DNA from: Pseudomonas frederiksbergensis
GTDB lineage: Bacteria > Pseudomonadota > Gammaproteobacteria > Pseudomonadales > Pseudomonadaceae
Reading direction: 5' to 3'
Assembly (NCBI RefSeq): GCF_003732705.1
Contig: NZ_MOBR01000045.1
Location: 1-64,000, forward strand
DNA: 64,000 nt
Shown: one piece after another, positions 9,167 to 17,515 of the stretch
How the letters are laid out: each line of letters starts with the position of its first letter
How positions within the stretch are numbered: position 1 is the stretch's first letter
Made by a program: the position numbers and the translations under genes
The notes under the pieces: generated by a model
Database searches by the model: none
Told to the model about the DNA's origin: nothing
Seen by the model: only the letters and a program-made list of their open reading frames with translations

Positions 9167-9889
9167 CTAACGGTCGGTTTCGGCAACTTTCAAATCAAGC
9201 AGATGCCATCGCGCGTAGTCACCGTCCTCGGTAGCCAGATATTGCAATGAGCATTCGAATTTGTAGGGGACGGACTGGCCCACGTTGTTATCCGCAGTCA
9301 ACTGGCCATGGATGGTGTAAGTCTGATCCTTGTAGCGTTGGGAGGTGGCACCCGGCGAATTGGCCAAATGTCCCGACTGCGGAAAACGCAGTTTGCCGCT
9401 GATAAAGACTTGGCACAGGGTGAGTGCCAGTACTGTCTTGTCAGCATCGGGCTTGTCACCGATTTTTTGCTGCATCGCATCTAACATGCTGCGTCCGTTT
9501 TCGGGCAGTAAGTCGCGGATCATTTTCTCGGAAAGCGTGTTGGGCAGCATGCTTTTGTTGTAGGGCAACAAGGCCGACTCGGGAGGCGAGTCCTCACTTT
9601 TGGCTTCGGTTGGGATAAAAACAAACTCCGGCAGGTTGTCAGCCGCAACTTGTTTTGCAGGCGTCGATACTTCAGCCGCCGCAGGCACGGCCTGTTCAGG
9701 CTTGGGCTTCGACGGAAAAATCGACAGCGTGATGGATAGCATCACCGCCCCGACCATAAACCCCGAAACCGCTCCGGCGATATTGCCGAACAGCAGACCC
9801 CAACTGCCGCGATTCTTGACCACCCAGTGCCACATGAATCCCCAAACTATCGCGAACACCAAAAACCGCAAAAACTCCATGCCATCCAT
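9167..9889 (-). CDS. Membrane protein with periplasmic tail, unknown function
   Basis: A 240-residue protein with two hydrophobic helices at the N-terminus (about 4-25 and 32-56), a proline/alanine/lysine-rich linker (about 60-110) and a soluble C-terminal domain (about 120-240). The N-terminal pattern (FLRFLVFAIVWGFMWHWV, then NIAGAVSGFMVG) is also seen in the adjacent 116-residue membrane protein, so the two look like diverged duplicates sharing a membrane module. The family is not recognised. Confidence 0.7.
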   Translation of the reverse strand: MDGMEFLRFLVFAIVWGFMWHWVVKNRGSWGLLFGNIAGAVSGFMVGAVMLSITLSIFPSKPKPEQAVPAAAEVSTPAKQVAADNLPEFVFIPTEAKSEDSPPESALLPYNKSMLPNTLSEKMIRDLLPENGRSMLDAMQQKIGDKPDADKTVLALTLCQVFISGKLRFPQSGHLANSPGATSQRYKDQTYTIHGQLTADNNVGQSVPYKFECSLQYLATEDGDYARWHLLDLKVAETDR

Positions 9890-9920
9890 TCCTTAGTTTG
9901 CAGCTGCTCGAACATTCGCT

Positions 9921-10271
9921 CTAAAGCTGTAAATACGTGGCGAGAAATGAACCCGTCGTCCACGCGGCGAACCCGCCACACAATCCACCCAACAATTGAG
10001 TGGAAAATTGTTTGCGGCCCGCCGCAATCCAATTCCATATACCAAAGCCGATACCCATGGACGCCATGACCAACAGGGTCCACGGCATGATGTCCGGGTG
10101 CAGGAACGGCAACGATGATGCAGCCTGGAACAGTGTCAGCGCCACGGTGCCGACAATAAAGCCGCTGATGGCGCACGCCATGAAGACGAAAGTTTTAGAC
10201 CAGTTTCTATTTTGGTGCTCCACCCATGTCCACATCAGGAAACTTGCGCTGACGAACACTATCTTTTCCAT
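9921..10271 (-). CDS. Small multi-pass membrane protein, unknown function
   Basis: A 116-residue protein with about four hydrophobic segments. The first two (FVSASFLMWTWVEHQNRNWS, then FVFMACAISGFIVG) parallel the membrane half of the neighbouring 240-residue protein. The last segment ends in ATYLQL. It is co-oriented and 31 bases upstream of that gene, so probably co-transcribed. No function is recognised. Confidence 0.65.
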   Translation of the reverse strand: MEKIVFVSASFLMWTWVEHQNRNWSKTFVFMACAISGFIVGTVALTLFQAASSLPFLHPDIMPWTLLVMASMGIGFGIWNWIAAGRKQFSTQLLGGLCGGFAAWTTGSFLATYLQL

Positions 10272-10403
10272 TCAATCCTGTCCCTTCCGGCATATTCCTG
10301 TAGCCAGTGGGTGGCAAGATACCAAAATAGTAGCCACGCGCCACTGCTCTCATTTCCGCAAAGGACCCGGTCCGGGTTTATTTGAAAAACAGTGAATGGC
10401 CGA

Positions 10404-10432
10404 TATAAAAAAGCCCCGAATAACTCGGGGCT
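10404..10432 (-). terminator. Rho-independent terminator of the formate dehydrogenase operon
   Basis: Stem AGCCCCGA/TCGGGGCT (10412-10419 with 10425-10432). Read on the minus strand it is followed by six Ts. It lies 22 bases after the fdsD stop. Confidence 0.85.
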
Positions 10433-10453
10433 GATTTTAACGACTGAGCGAAC

Positions 10454-10675
10454 CTAAGCCTCCCAACCCGCCCCACTGACCGCGGCCTGCGCCAGTGGGT
10501 GCATGTCCGCCCCTTGATGCTCCGTCTGCCAGGCCAGCAATTCCTTGCGCATGCCGGGCGTCCAGTACATCTGCAGATGATTACGCACACCGAGTACGGC
10601 CTGTTGCTGGTCCGGTTCGGTGGCGAAGTACAGGGCGATCTGGTTGACCATTTTGATCAGGTTGTCCGTGCTCAT
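10454..10675 (-). CDS. fdsD: Formate dehydrogenase delta subunit
   Basis: A 73-residue FdsD-type protein (MSTDNLIKMVNQIALYF..., then NHLQMYWTPGMR). The start at 10675 gives an ATGA overlap with the fdsA stop. The delta subunit of NAD-dependent Mo formate dehydrogenases is a small component needed for mature complex. In many relatives fdhD (sulfur transfer to the Mo cofactor) sits between fdsA and fdsD; here the two genes overlap directly and fdhD is absent from the window. Confidence 0.88.
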   Translation of the reverse strand: MSTDNLIKMVNQIALYFATEPDQQQAVLGVRNHLQMYWTPGMRKELLAWQTEHQGADMHPLAQAAVSGAGWEA

Positions 10676-13554
10676 CGGCGCACCTCGGCGTTGGCACCAC
10701 GTGCATGACGGCGGTCTTTCAGCAGGCGGTCCTGTTCGTCGCTGAAGGCCTGATAGCGTTTTTGCCATTCCGAAGGGTGGTAGACGCGGCTGACTTCCAC
10801 GGCGGTGACCTTGTACTCCGGACAGTTGGTGGCCCAGTCGGAGTTGTCGGTTGTGATTACGTTGGCCCCGGATTCCGGGAAGTGGAACGTGGTGTACACC
10901 ACGCCCGGGGCGACCCGTTCGGTGACCCGCGCACGCAATACAGTCTGGCCGGCACGGCTGCCGATGCCGACCCAATCGCCTTCGTTAATGCCACGGCTCT
11001 CGGCGTCGGTCGGGTGGATTTCCAGGCGATCCTCGTCGTGCCAGGCCACGTTCTCGGTGCGCCGAGTCTGCGCGCCGACGTTGTACTGGCTGAGGATGCG
11101 GCCGGTGGTCAGCAGCAGCGGATAGCGATTGTTGACCTTCTCCTCGGTGGGCACGTAGCCAGTGAGCATGAAGCGCCCCTTGCCGCGCACGAATTGCTCG
11201 ATGTGCATGGTCGGCGTGCCGTCCGGCGCCGCAGCGTTGCACGGCCATTGCAGGCTGCCGTGGCTGTCCAGTGCGGCGTAGCTGACGTTGGTGAAGGTCG
11301 GCGTCAGGCTGGCGATTTCATCCATGATTTGCGACGGGTGCGTGTAGTTCATCGGGTAGCCCAGCGCGTTGGCCAATGCCACCGTGCCTTCCCAATCGGC
11401 CTTGCCGCCAAGAGGCTCCATGACCTTGCGCACCCGCGAGATCCGGCGCTCGGCGTTGGTGAAGGTGCCGTCCTTTTCCAGGAACGAACTGCCCGGCAGG
11501 AACACATGGGCGAACCTGGCGGTTTCGTTGAGGAAAATATCCTGCACCACCACGCATTCCATGGCCGACAGCGCCGCGGTGACGTGCTGGGTATTCGGGT
11601 CGCTCTGGGCGATGTCTTCGCCCTGGCAGTACAAACCCTTGAAACTGCCGGCCAGGGCCGCTTCGAACATGTTGGGAATGCGCAGGCCCGGATCCGGTTG
11701 CAGGGTCACGTTCCACGCCTGTTCGAACTGCGCCCGTACCACTTCGTTGGAGATGTGCCGGTAGCCGGGCAACTCGTGGGGGAAAGACCCCATGTCGCAG
11801 GAGCCCTGGACGTTGTTCTGCCCACGCAACGGGTTCACGCCCACGCCTTCGCGGCCGATGTTGCCAGTGGCCATGGCCAGGTTGGCGATGCCCATGACGG
11901 CGGTACTGCCCTGGCTGTGTTCGGTGATGCCGAGGCCGTAGTAGATCGCCGCATTACCGGCACCCGCGTACAAACGGGCGGCGGCACGGATGTCGGCGGC
12001 GTCCACACCGCAAATGGCGCCAAGCACTTCCGGCGAGTTTTCCGGACGGCTGACGAACTCGCTCCAACGCGCGAAATCGCTGCCCTCGCAACGCTCGTCG
12101 ATAAAGGCCTGGTTGAGCAGGCCTTCGGTGACGATGGTGTGGGCCAGCGCATTGAGCATGGCGACGTTGGTGCCTGGGCGCAGGGCCAGGTGGAATTCGG
12201 CGCGGGCATGCACCGAGTCCACCAGATCAATGCGCCGTGGATCGATCACGATCAGCCGCGCGCCTTCGCGCAGGCGACGTTTGAGTTGGGAGGCGAACAC
12301 CGGGTGCGCGTCGCTGGGGTTGGCGCCCATCACCAGGATCACGTCGGCCTGCATCACCGAATCGAAACTCTGGGTCCCGGCGGACTCGCCCAAGGTTTGT
12401 TTCAAGCCATAACCGGTCGGCGAATGGCAGACCCGCGCACAAGTGTCGACGTTGTTGTTGCCGAACGCGGCGCGCACCAGTTTTTGCACCAGATAGGTTT
12501 CTTCGTTGGTGCAGCGGCTGGAAGTGATGCCACCAATGGAGTCGCGGCCATATTTTTGCTGCAAGCGACGGAATTCACTGGCGGCGTAGGTCACCGCTTC
12601 ATCCCAACTGACTTCCTGCCACGGATCGTTGATGTGGTTGCGGATCATCGGTTTGGTGATGCGATCCGGGTGAGTGGCGTAGCCCCAGGCAAAACGTCCT
12701 TTGACGCAGGAATGGCCGTGGTTGGCCTGACCGTTTTTGTCGGGAACCATACGCACCAGTTTGTCGCCTTTCATCTCGGCGCGGAACGAGCAACCCACGC
12801 CGCAATAGGCGCATGTCGTGATGACGCTGCGTTCGGGCTGGCCGAGTTCGACCACGGATTTTTCCATCAAGGTCGCAGTCGGGCAGGCCTGCACACAGGC
12901 ACCACAGGACACGCATTCCGAATCGAGGAAGTTATCGCCTCCAGCGGCCGACACACGGGACTCAAACCCGCGCCCGGTGATGGTCAGGGCAAACGTGCCC
13001 TGGGTTTCTTCGCAGGCACGCACGCAGCGGTTGCAGACGATGCACTTGCTCGGGTCGTAGTCGAAATACGGGTTGGACGTGTCTTTCACATCCGCCAGAT
13101 GATTCTCGCCTTCATAGCCGTAACGCACTTCCCGCAGGCCGACCTGACCGGCCACGGTTTGCAGCTCGCAATTGCCGTTGGCCGAGCAGGTCAGGCAATC
13201 CAGCGGGTGATCGGAGATGTACAACTCCATGACATTCCGGCGCAGGGTCGCGAGCTTCGGCGTCTGGGTGTGCACGCTCATGCCTTCAGTGACCGGCGTG
13301 GTGCAGGACGCCGGGTAGCCGCGCATGCCGTCGATTTCCACCAGACACATGCGGCACGAGCCGAAGGCTTCGAGGCTGTCGGTGGCGCACAGTTTCGGAA
13401 TGGTGGTGCCCAGCAGCGCGGCGGCGCGCATCACCGACGTACCTTCGGGCACGCTGATGCTGCGACCATCGATGTTCAGCGTGACTTGCACCTGGCTTTC
13501 GCGGGCAGGTGTGCCCAGATCGATATCGGTGTTCGGGTCGAAGAGAGTGATCAT
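10672..13554 (-). CDS. fdsA: NAD-dependent formate dehydrogenase, Mo-containing alpha subunit
   Basis: A 960-residue subunit that oxidises formate to CO2 at a bis-MGD molybdenum centre. Start 13554 is chosen for the ATGA overlap with fdsB. The N-terminus is NuoG-like: a [2Fe-2S] ferredoxin domain (cysteines in GSCRMCLVEID), a His/Cys-ligated 4Fe-4S site (HPLDCLTCSANGNCELQ) and two ferredoxin clusters (CIVCNRCVRACEE; CVSCGACVQACPT). A further 4Fe-4S motif (CAYCGVGCSF) opens the molybdopterin domain. The catalytic residue is Cys in VCHSPTGYG, where E. coli FdhF has selenocysteine. The C-terminal molydopterin-dinucleotide-binding domain includes TTFHFPES. It is a cytoplasmic complex with FdsB, FdsG and FdsD. 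Confidence 0.95.
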   Translation of the reverse strand: MITLFDPNTDIDLGTPARESQVQVTLNIDGRSISVPEGTSVMRAAALLGTTIPKLCATDSLEAFGSCRMCLVEIDGMRGYPASCTTPVTEGMSVHTQTPKLATLRRNVMELYISDHPLDCLTCSANGNCELQTVAGQVGLREVRYGYEGENHLADVKDTSNPYFDYDPSKCIVCNRCVRACEETQGTFALTITGRGFESRVSAAGGDNFLDSECVSCGACVQACPTATLMEKSVVELGQPERSVITTCAYCGVGCSFRAEMKGDKLVRMVPDKNGQANHGHSCVKGRFAWGYATHPDRITKPMIRNHINDPWQEVSWDEAVTYAASEFRRLQQKYGRDSIGGITSSRCTNEETYLVQKLVRAAFGNNNVDTCARVCHSPTGYGLKQTLGESAGTQSFDSVMQADVILVMGANPSDAHPVFASQLKRRLREGARLIVIDPRRIDLVDSVHARAEFHLALRPGTNVAMLNALAHTIVTEGLLNQAFIDERCEGSDFARWSEFVSRPENSPEVLGAICGVDAADIRAAARLYAGAGNAAIYYGLGITEHSQGSTAVMGIANLAMATGNIGREGVGVNPLRGQNNVQGSCDMGSFPHELPGYRHISNEVVRAQFEQAWNVTLQPDPGLRIPNMFEAALAGSFKGLYCQGEDIAQSDPNTQHVTAALSAMECVVVQDIFLNETARFAHVFLPGSSFLEKDGTFTNAERRISRVRKVMEPLGGKADWEGTVALANALGYPMNYTHPSQIMDEIASLTPTFTNVSYAALDSHGSLQWPCNAAAPDGTPTMHIEQFVRGKGRFMLTGYVPTEEKVNNRYPLLLTTGRILSQYNVGAQTRRTENVAWHDEDRLEIHPTDAESRGINEGDWVGIGSRAGQTVLRARVTERVAPGVVYTTFHFPESGANVITTDNSDWATNCPEYKVTAVEVSRVYHPSEWQKRYQAFSDEQDRLLKDRRHARGANAEVRR

Positions 13555-15083
13555 TGGTCGGCCTCCGAAGATTGCAGACCGAAGTCGGCGGGGAAGTGCT
13601 TGAGGGCGCTGACGACCGGAAACGGCGCCATGCCGCCCAACGCGCAGAGCGAACCGTATTGCATCGTGTCGCACAGGTCCTTGAGGATGATCGCCTGCTC
13701 ATCGCGACCGCTTTGATCCGGCGCGGCCAGCATGCGGTCGATGACCTCAACGCCGCGAGTCGAACCGATGCGGCACGGCGTGCATTTGCCGCAGGATTCC
13801 TCGGCGCAGAACTGCAAGGCGAAGCGCGCCATGTGCGCCATGTCCAGACTGTCGTCCGCCACCACCACACCACCGTGACCGAGCATCGCGCCGATGCCGG
13901 CGAAAGCTTCGTAATCCAGCGGTGTATCGAAATCCGCGGGAGGTACCCACGCGCCGAGCGGGCCGCCGACTTGTGCTGCTTTCAAAGGTCGACCACTGGC
14001 GGTGCCGCCGCCGTAGTCTTCCACCAATTCGCGCAGGGTCAGGCCAAAGGCCCGTTCCACCAAGCCGCCGTGACGAATATTGCCCGCCAGTTGGAACGGC
14101 ATCGTGCCGAGGGAACGGCCCATGCCGTAATCGCGATAGAACTGCGCGCCTTTAGCCAGAATCAGTGGCACCGAGGCCAGGGTCAGCACGTTGTGCACCA
14201 GCGTCGGCAGGCCGAACAAACCTTTCAATGCGGGAATCGGCGGCTTGGCGCGAACCACCCCGCGCTTGCCTTCGAGGGAATCCAGCAGCGCGGTTTCTTC
14301 ACCGCAGATGTACGCGCCGGCACCGACCCGCACTTCCATATCGAACGCCAAGCCACTGCCACCGACATTGGCGCCGAGGTAACCGTTGGCCCGGGCGATG
14401 TCCAGCGCTGCGCGCAACGTCGCGACTGCCTGTGGATATTCCGAGCGCACATAGATGTAGCCGTAACTGGCGCCGACGGTGATGCCGGCAATCGCCATGC
14501 CTTCGATCAGCAGGAAGGGGTCGCCTTCCATCAGCATGCGATCGGCGAACGTGCCGGAGTCGCCTTCGTCGGCGTTGCACACAATGTATTTCTGCACAGC
14601 CTGGGTCACGCGCACCGTGCGCCATTTGATCCCGGCGGGGAAGGCTGCGCCGCCACGGCCACGCAGGCCTGAATCGAACACTTCCGTCGCGGTTTCATCG
14701 CCGCCAATAGTGACGGCCCTGTTCAAACCCTCGAAACCGCCATGTGCTCGGTAATCGTCCAGCGACAATGGCCGGGTAATGCCGGCGCGGGCGAACAGCA
14801 GGCGTTGTTGCGACTTCAGATAAGGCAACTCTTCCACCAGGCCCAAGGCCAGTGGATGCGCGGATGGCTCGCCTTTTAAGGCGTCGAGCACGGACGGCAC
14901 ATCAGCCGCAGTCAGCGGGCCGAATCCGATCCGACCTTTCGGGGTATCCACTTCCAGCAGCGGTTCCAGCCAATAGAGGCCACGAGAACTGGTGCGTTGC
15001 AGGTCCTGACCGGCAAGGGCCAACGCCACCTCATCGGCACCCACGGCGCGGGCCAGAGAATCACAGGGCAGATAGAGGCTCAT
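13551..15083 (-). CDS. fdsB: NAD-dependent formate dehydrogenase beta subunit (NuoF-like)
   Basis: A 510-residue flavin/NAD subunit. It accepts electrons from the FdsA iron-sulfur chain and reduces NAD+. Visible are the N-terminal thioredoxin-like extension typical of FdsB, the NuoF core with RGRGGAAFPAG (FMN/NADH site), NADEGDSGTFADR, the GAGAYICGEETAL motif and the 4Fe-4S cysteines in ESCGKCTPCR plus a later Cys near LCDTMQ/SLCALG. The start at 15083 gives an ATGA overlap with fdsG. Confidence 0.94.
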   Translation of the reverse strand: MSLYLPCDSLARAVGADEVALALAGQDLQRTSSRGLYWLEPLLEVDTPKGRIGFGPLTAADVPSVLDALKGEPSAHPLALGLVEELPYLKSQQRLLFARAGITRPLSLDDYRAHGGFEGLNRAVTIGGDETATEVFDSGLRGRGGAAFPAGIKWRTVRVTQAVQKYIVCNADEGDSGTFADRMLMEGDPFLLIEGMAIAGITVGASYGYIYVRSEYPQAVATLRAALDIARANGYLGANVGGSGLAFDMEVRVGAGAYICGEETALLDSLEGKRGVVRAKPPIPALKGLFGLPTLVHNVLTLASVPLILAKGAQFYRDYGMGRSLGTMPFQLAGNIRHGGLVERAFGLTLRELVEDYGGGTASGRPLKAAQVGGPLGAWVPPADFDTPLDYEAFAGIGAMLGHGGVVVADDSLDMAHMARFALQFCAEESCGKCTPCRIGSTRGVEVIDRMLAAPDQSGRDEQAIILKDLCDTMQYGSLCALGGMAPFPVVSALKHFPADFGLQSSEADQ

Positions 15084-15559
15084 GCGTCCTCCCGGCAAGC
15101 ATCAAGCAGCGCATCCAGACGCTCGGCACTCAGCCGCGCATGCACCTGACCATCCAGCTCCAGCGCCGGCGAACAGGCACAAGCACCAAGGCAATAAACC
15201 GGACGCAAACTGATATTGCCGTCGGCACTGCTGCCGTGGTCATCCAGTTGCAGACGTTCACGCAACTGCGCCGCTAACTGCTCGGCGCCGCGACTCTTGC
15301 ACGACTCGGCGCGGCACAGACGCAAGATATGCCGGGCCGGCGGCGCGGTGCGGAAGTCATGGTAGAAACTGATCACCCCACGAATCTCGGCCTGACTCTG
15401 GTTCAGGGCGTGGGCAATCTCGGGAATGGCGACATCGGGGATATAACCGATACCCTCCTGAATCTCATGGAGGATCGGCAACAGTGCACCCGCAGAGCCT
15501 TTGTGGCGCTCCAGCAAGCTGTTGACCATCGGCAGGTGCAACAACATCTCATCAGGCAT
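15080..15559 (-). CDS. fdsG: NAD-dependent formate dehydrogenase gamma subunit (NuoE-like)
   Basis: A 159-residue [2Fe-2S] thioredoxin-fold subunit. The start at 15559 (MPDEMLLHL) is preceded by GAGGAA; a longer reading to 15631 adds an unlikely N-terminus. The cluster ligands are the Cys pair in LCRAESCKSRG and the later pair in VYCLGACACSP. It is the promoter-proximal gene of the fdsGBAD operon, which would be expressed from the 15560-15936 gap. Confidence 0.93.
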   Translation of the reverse strand: MPDEMLLHLPMVNSLLERHKGSAGALLPILHEIQEGIGYIPDVAIPEIAHALNQSQAEIRGVISFYHDFRTAPPARHILRLCRAESCKSRGAEQLAAQLRERLQLDDHGSSADGNISLRPVYCLGACACSPALELDGQVHARLSAERLDALLDACREDA

Positions 15560-15936
15560 ACAGCATTCCTCACGGTCACGGACAAACCAGAAGGTCGTCG
15601 GTTGTCCGAAAGTGTCGGCTGCGGCGTTCACACCACGTCACGGTATCGTGGCATTTTTGGCCGTTGGCCAGGCACCCTGAGCGGGCATCTTGTTGGGCCC
15701 GGTGCGATCTTTGTCGCACCTCTTCAGGGCATAAATTGCAGCTTGCCACGCTGGCATCGGTTCAACTGCACAAAAGCGACGTGCTCGGTTCTTTCCACGA
15801 CCACCCGTTAAGTCTAGAAGAGCACTGAAGAAGGCGCGCACTGTCTGAAATGTTTTGTGGCACAAGCACGGCACACCCGCCCACTACAGTGAACGTACGA
15901 TGCCGCTCAGCGCGAACTGATCGCCAAGGAGTCAAC
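15560..15936. other. Intergenic region between fdsG and a divergent small gene
   Basis: About 377 bases holding the promoters of the fds operon (leftward) and of the small exported protein (rightward). A short inverted repeat-like stretch (GGTGCGATCTTTGTCGCACC) lies at about 15700-15719 and could be an operator or a hairpin. No convincing coding region is seen. Confidence 0.5.
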
Positions 15937-16191
15937 ATGAAGAAAGCCATCCTGCCGGCGCTGATCCTCCTGATCGCCGCCCAAGCCCCGGCCTACGCCA
16001 TCAACGACAAATACCGCAAACAACTGGAACAATCCGGCTGCACCCAAATCAGCGAAACCCAAGGCTGCGACATCCACAAATCCAAGGCAGAAAACGCCAA
16101 GGCCGGCTTCACCAACCCCGCCACGGACAGCGATGCCGGGGCCAAGCAACGCGAAGCGTCGAAGGACACTAAAAGCAGGAGCGACAAATGA
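15937..16191 (+). CDS. Small exported protein, unknown function
   Basis: An 84-residue protein with a Sec signal peptide (MKKAILPALILLIAAQAPAYA, cleavage after AYA). The mature part is hydrophilic and Lys/Asp-rich with two cysteines (SGCTQ; GCDIHK) that could form a disulfide in the periplasm. The start is set by AAGGAG upstream at 15928. The stop overlaps the next gene (ATGA), so the two are coupled. No family is recognised. Confidence 0.7.
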   Translation: MKKAILPALILLIAAQAPAYAINDKYRKQLEQSGCTQISETQGCDIHKSKAENAKAGFTNPATDSDAGAKQREASKDTKSRSDK

Positions 16192-16556
16192 TTGATTTCA
16201 ACAACAAGGGATTCTTCAAACTCAAGCAAAACGAAGAATACGCCCAACGCGTTACCGACCTTTTGCTCAATGGCGAACACGTCATCGACGCCTACAAATC
16301 CATGCGCGACGGCGTCGTGTTCACCAACAAACGCATCATCGCCGTCAACGTCCAGGGCATCACCGGCAGCAAAAAAGACTTCACCTCGCTGCCCTACAAA
16401 AACATCGTCGCCTACTCAGTGGAAACCTCCGGCACCTTCGACCTGGACTCCGAACTGGAGATCTACTTCTCATCACTGGGCAAAGTGAAATTCGAATTCA
16501 CCGGCAGAACATCAATGGTCGAAATCTCAAAACTGATCTCCCAACACGTCCTCTGA
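16188..16556 (+). CDS. Bacterial PH-domain protein
   Basis: A 122-residue protein made of a single PH-like domain (bacterial PH type). The beta-strand pattern (GVVFTNKRIIAVN, KDFTSLPYKNIVAYSVETSGTF) and the C-terminal helix (SMVEISKLISQHV) are characteristic. Such proteins have no known enzymatic activity. It is translationally coupled (ATGA) to the small exported protein upstream and ends before a terminator. Confidence 0.85.
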   Translation: MIDFNNKGFFKLKQNEEYAQRVTDLLLNGEHVIDAYKSMRDGVVFTNKRIIAVNVQGITGSKKDFTSLPYKNIVAYSVETSGTFDLDSELEIYFSSLGKVKFEFTGRTSMVEISKLISQHVL

Positions 16557-16566
16557 CCCAGACACG

Positions 16567-16590
16567 AAAAAGCCCCGAAAACTCGGGGCT
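16567..16590. terminator. Terminator hairpin
   Basis: Stem AGCCCCGA/TCGGGGCT (16571-16578 with 16583-16590). The A-run on the left gives a T-run on the minus strand, so it best terminates leftward transcription (the DUF3077 operon); it may also stop the PH-domain transcript. Confidence 0.7.
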
Positions 16591-16616
16591 CGAACTAACT
16601 AACCACAACCCAAAAG

Positions 16617-16714
16617 TGGGAGCGAGCCTGCTCGCGAAAGCGCCAGCCCAACCAACACCAAACCGCTGACCCGCCCCCACCCCCGTAGGAGCAAAGCTTG
16701 CTCGCGAAAGCGCC
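16617..16714. repeat. Two REP elements
   Basis: Two same-orientation REP cores (GGGAGCGAGCCTGCTCGCGA near 16617 and GGAGCAAAGCTTGCTCGCGA near 16687), separated by a C/A-rich stretch. They sit between the terminator and the DUF3077 gene. Confidence 0.85.
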
Positions 16715-16777
16715 AGATCAGCCAACACCCAAACCAACTGACCCACCCCCATCGCAAAAAACCCCACCCCCCAGCCG

Positions 16778-17089
16778 CTACTCCTCAGCCGTCCCCGCCG
16801 CCCGCTTAGGCGACCCAGCAGAAACCCGCCCCCGCATCAACACCTTCACCGCATCATCCACCACCGCCTTACTCATCGACGTCAAATAATGCGCAGCCCA
16901 GGCGTGAGTGCCCGTGTCTCTGTCGAAAGCAGCGTCTTTGGTCAGCGCCTTGGCCAGGAACAGAAAATCAGAAGCCATGGACAACGCATCACCAAGCGGC
17001 ACATCGCGAGTGACGTGAAACAGGGCACGGTCTGCGCAATAAATGGCCGGGGTCAGGCCGATGGTTTTGAGTTCGGGTTGATCGGTCAT
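16778..17089 (-). CDS. DUF3077-family protein
   Basis: A 103-residue protein typical of the Pseudomonas DUF3077 family: LFHVTRDVPLGDALSMASDFL followed by AWAAHYLTSMSKAVVDD. These are small helical proteins often present in several copies per genome; their function is unknown. The start overlaps the stop of a 36-residue small ORF (ATGA) with a strong ribosome-binding site, so it is probably translated by coupling. Confidence 0.85.
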   Translation of the reverse strand: MTDQPELKTIGLTPAIYCADRALFHVTRDVPLGDALSMASDFLFLAKALTKDAAFDRDTGTHAWAAHYLTSMSKAVVDDAVKVLMRGRVSAGSPKRAAGTAEE

Positions 17090-17196
17090 TGGGCATCTCC
17101 GGTGGTGGAGAGGTGGTGGGGCAGGGGGGAAGCGTTACGCGATTGGGAATTGCGTAGAGGGGAAAGCCAAACTGTGTACGAAATGATGCTGCGCAT
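17086..17196 (-). CDS. Short upstream ORF coupled to the DUF3077 gene
   Basis: A 36-codon ORF (MRSIISYTVWLSPLRNS...) with AAGGAG seven bases before its ATG and its stop overlapping the DUF3077 start (ATGA). It may be a leader peptide whose translation drives DUF3077 synthesis, or a small protein in its own right. No similarity is recognised. Confidence 0.45.
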   Translation of the reverse strand: MRSIISYTVWLSPLRNSQSRNASPLPHHLSTTGDAQ

Positions 17197-17430
17197 TATC
17201 AGACTCCTTGATATGGGAGCTGCCACGTCCGTTTCCACACGAATGGGTGACAGCTGTGCGCGGGGTGGAAAACCGGGAATCAAGGAAACCGGCACGCCCG
17301 AAGACGTCCCACGCACAGCCGCCATAACTCACGCCGCAGACACAAAAAAAGCGCCGGCAGACGTGATGGGGGCGCTGTTGCGCCTTGAATTACACGGGTT
17401 TCCACACCCGGTCGCTGAATTGGCAGCGAC
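17197..17430 (-). promoter_or_regulatory. Structured leader with attenuator-like hairpins upstream of the DUF3077 operon
   Basis: Read on the minus strand: hairpins GTCGCTG/CAGCGAC (17411-17430) and CGGGT/ACCCG (17395-17410). Next come alternative pairings around 17340-17390, where GGCGC-AACA-GCGCC competes with AGCGCC...GGCGCT followed by seven Ts. Finally AGCTGTCAC/GTGGCAGCT (17218-17226 with 17247-17255) lies just before the small-ORF ribosome-binding site. The mutually exclusive stems, one ending in a U-run, are the layout of a transcription attenuator or riboregulator. No known riboswitch class is recognised. Confidence 0.45.
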
Positions 17431-17469
17431 GGTGGGAGGGTAGCGTGCAGGTCCAATTCCTGCAACCTT

Positions 17470-17486
17470 AGTGAGCTTCGCTCACT
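17470..17486. terminator. Short palindrome downstream of the 376-residue nuclease-like gene
   Basis: Perfect 7-bp inverted repeat AGTGAGC-TTC-GCTCACT. It lies 30 bases past the stop of the minus-strand gene ending at 17516 but lacks a T-run, so terminator function is uncertain. Confidence 0.3.
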
Positions 17487-17515
17487 CACGCCCCACGCCA
17501 CGCGTGTGAAATTAT

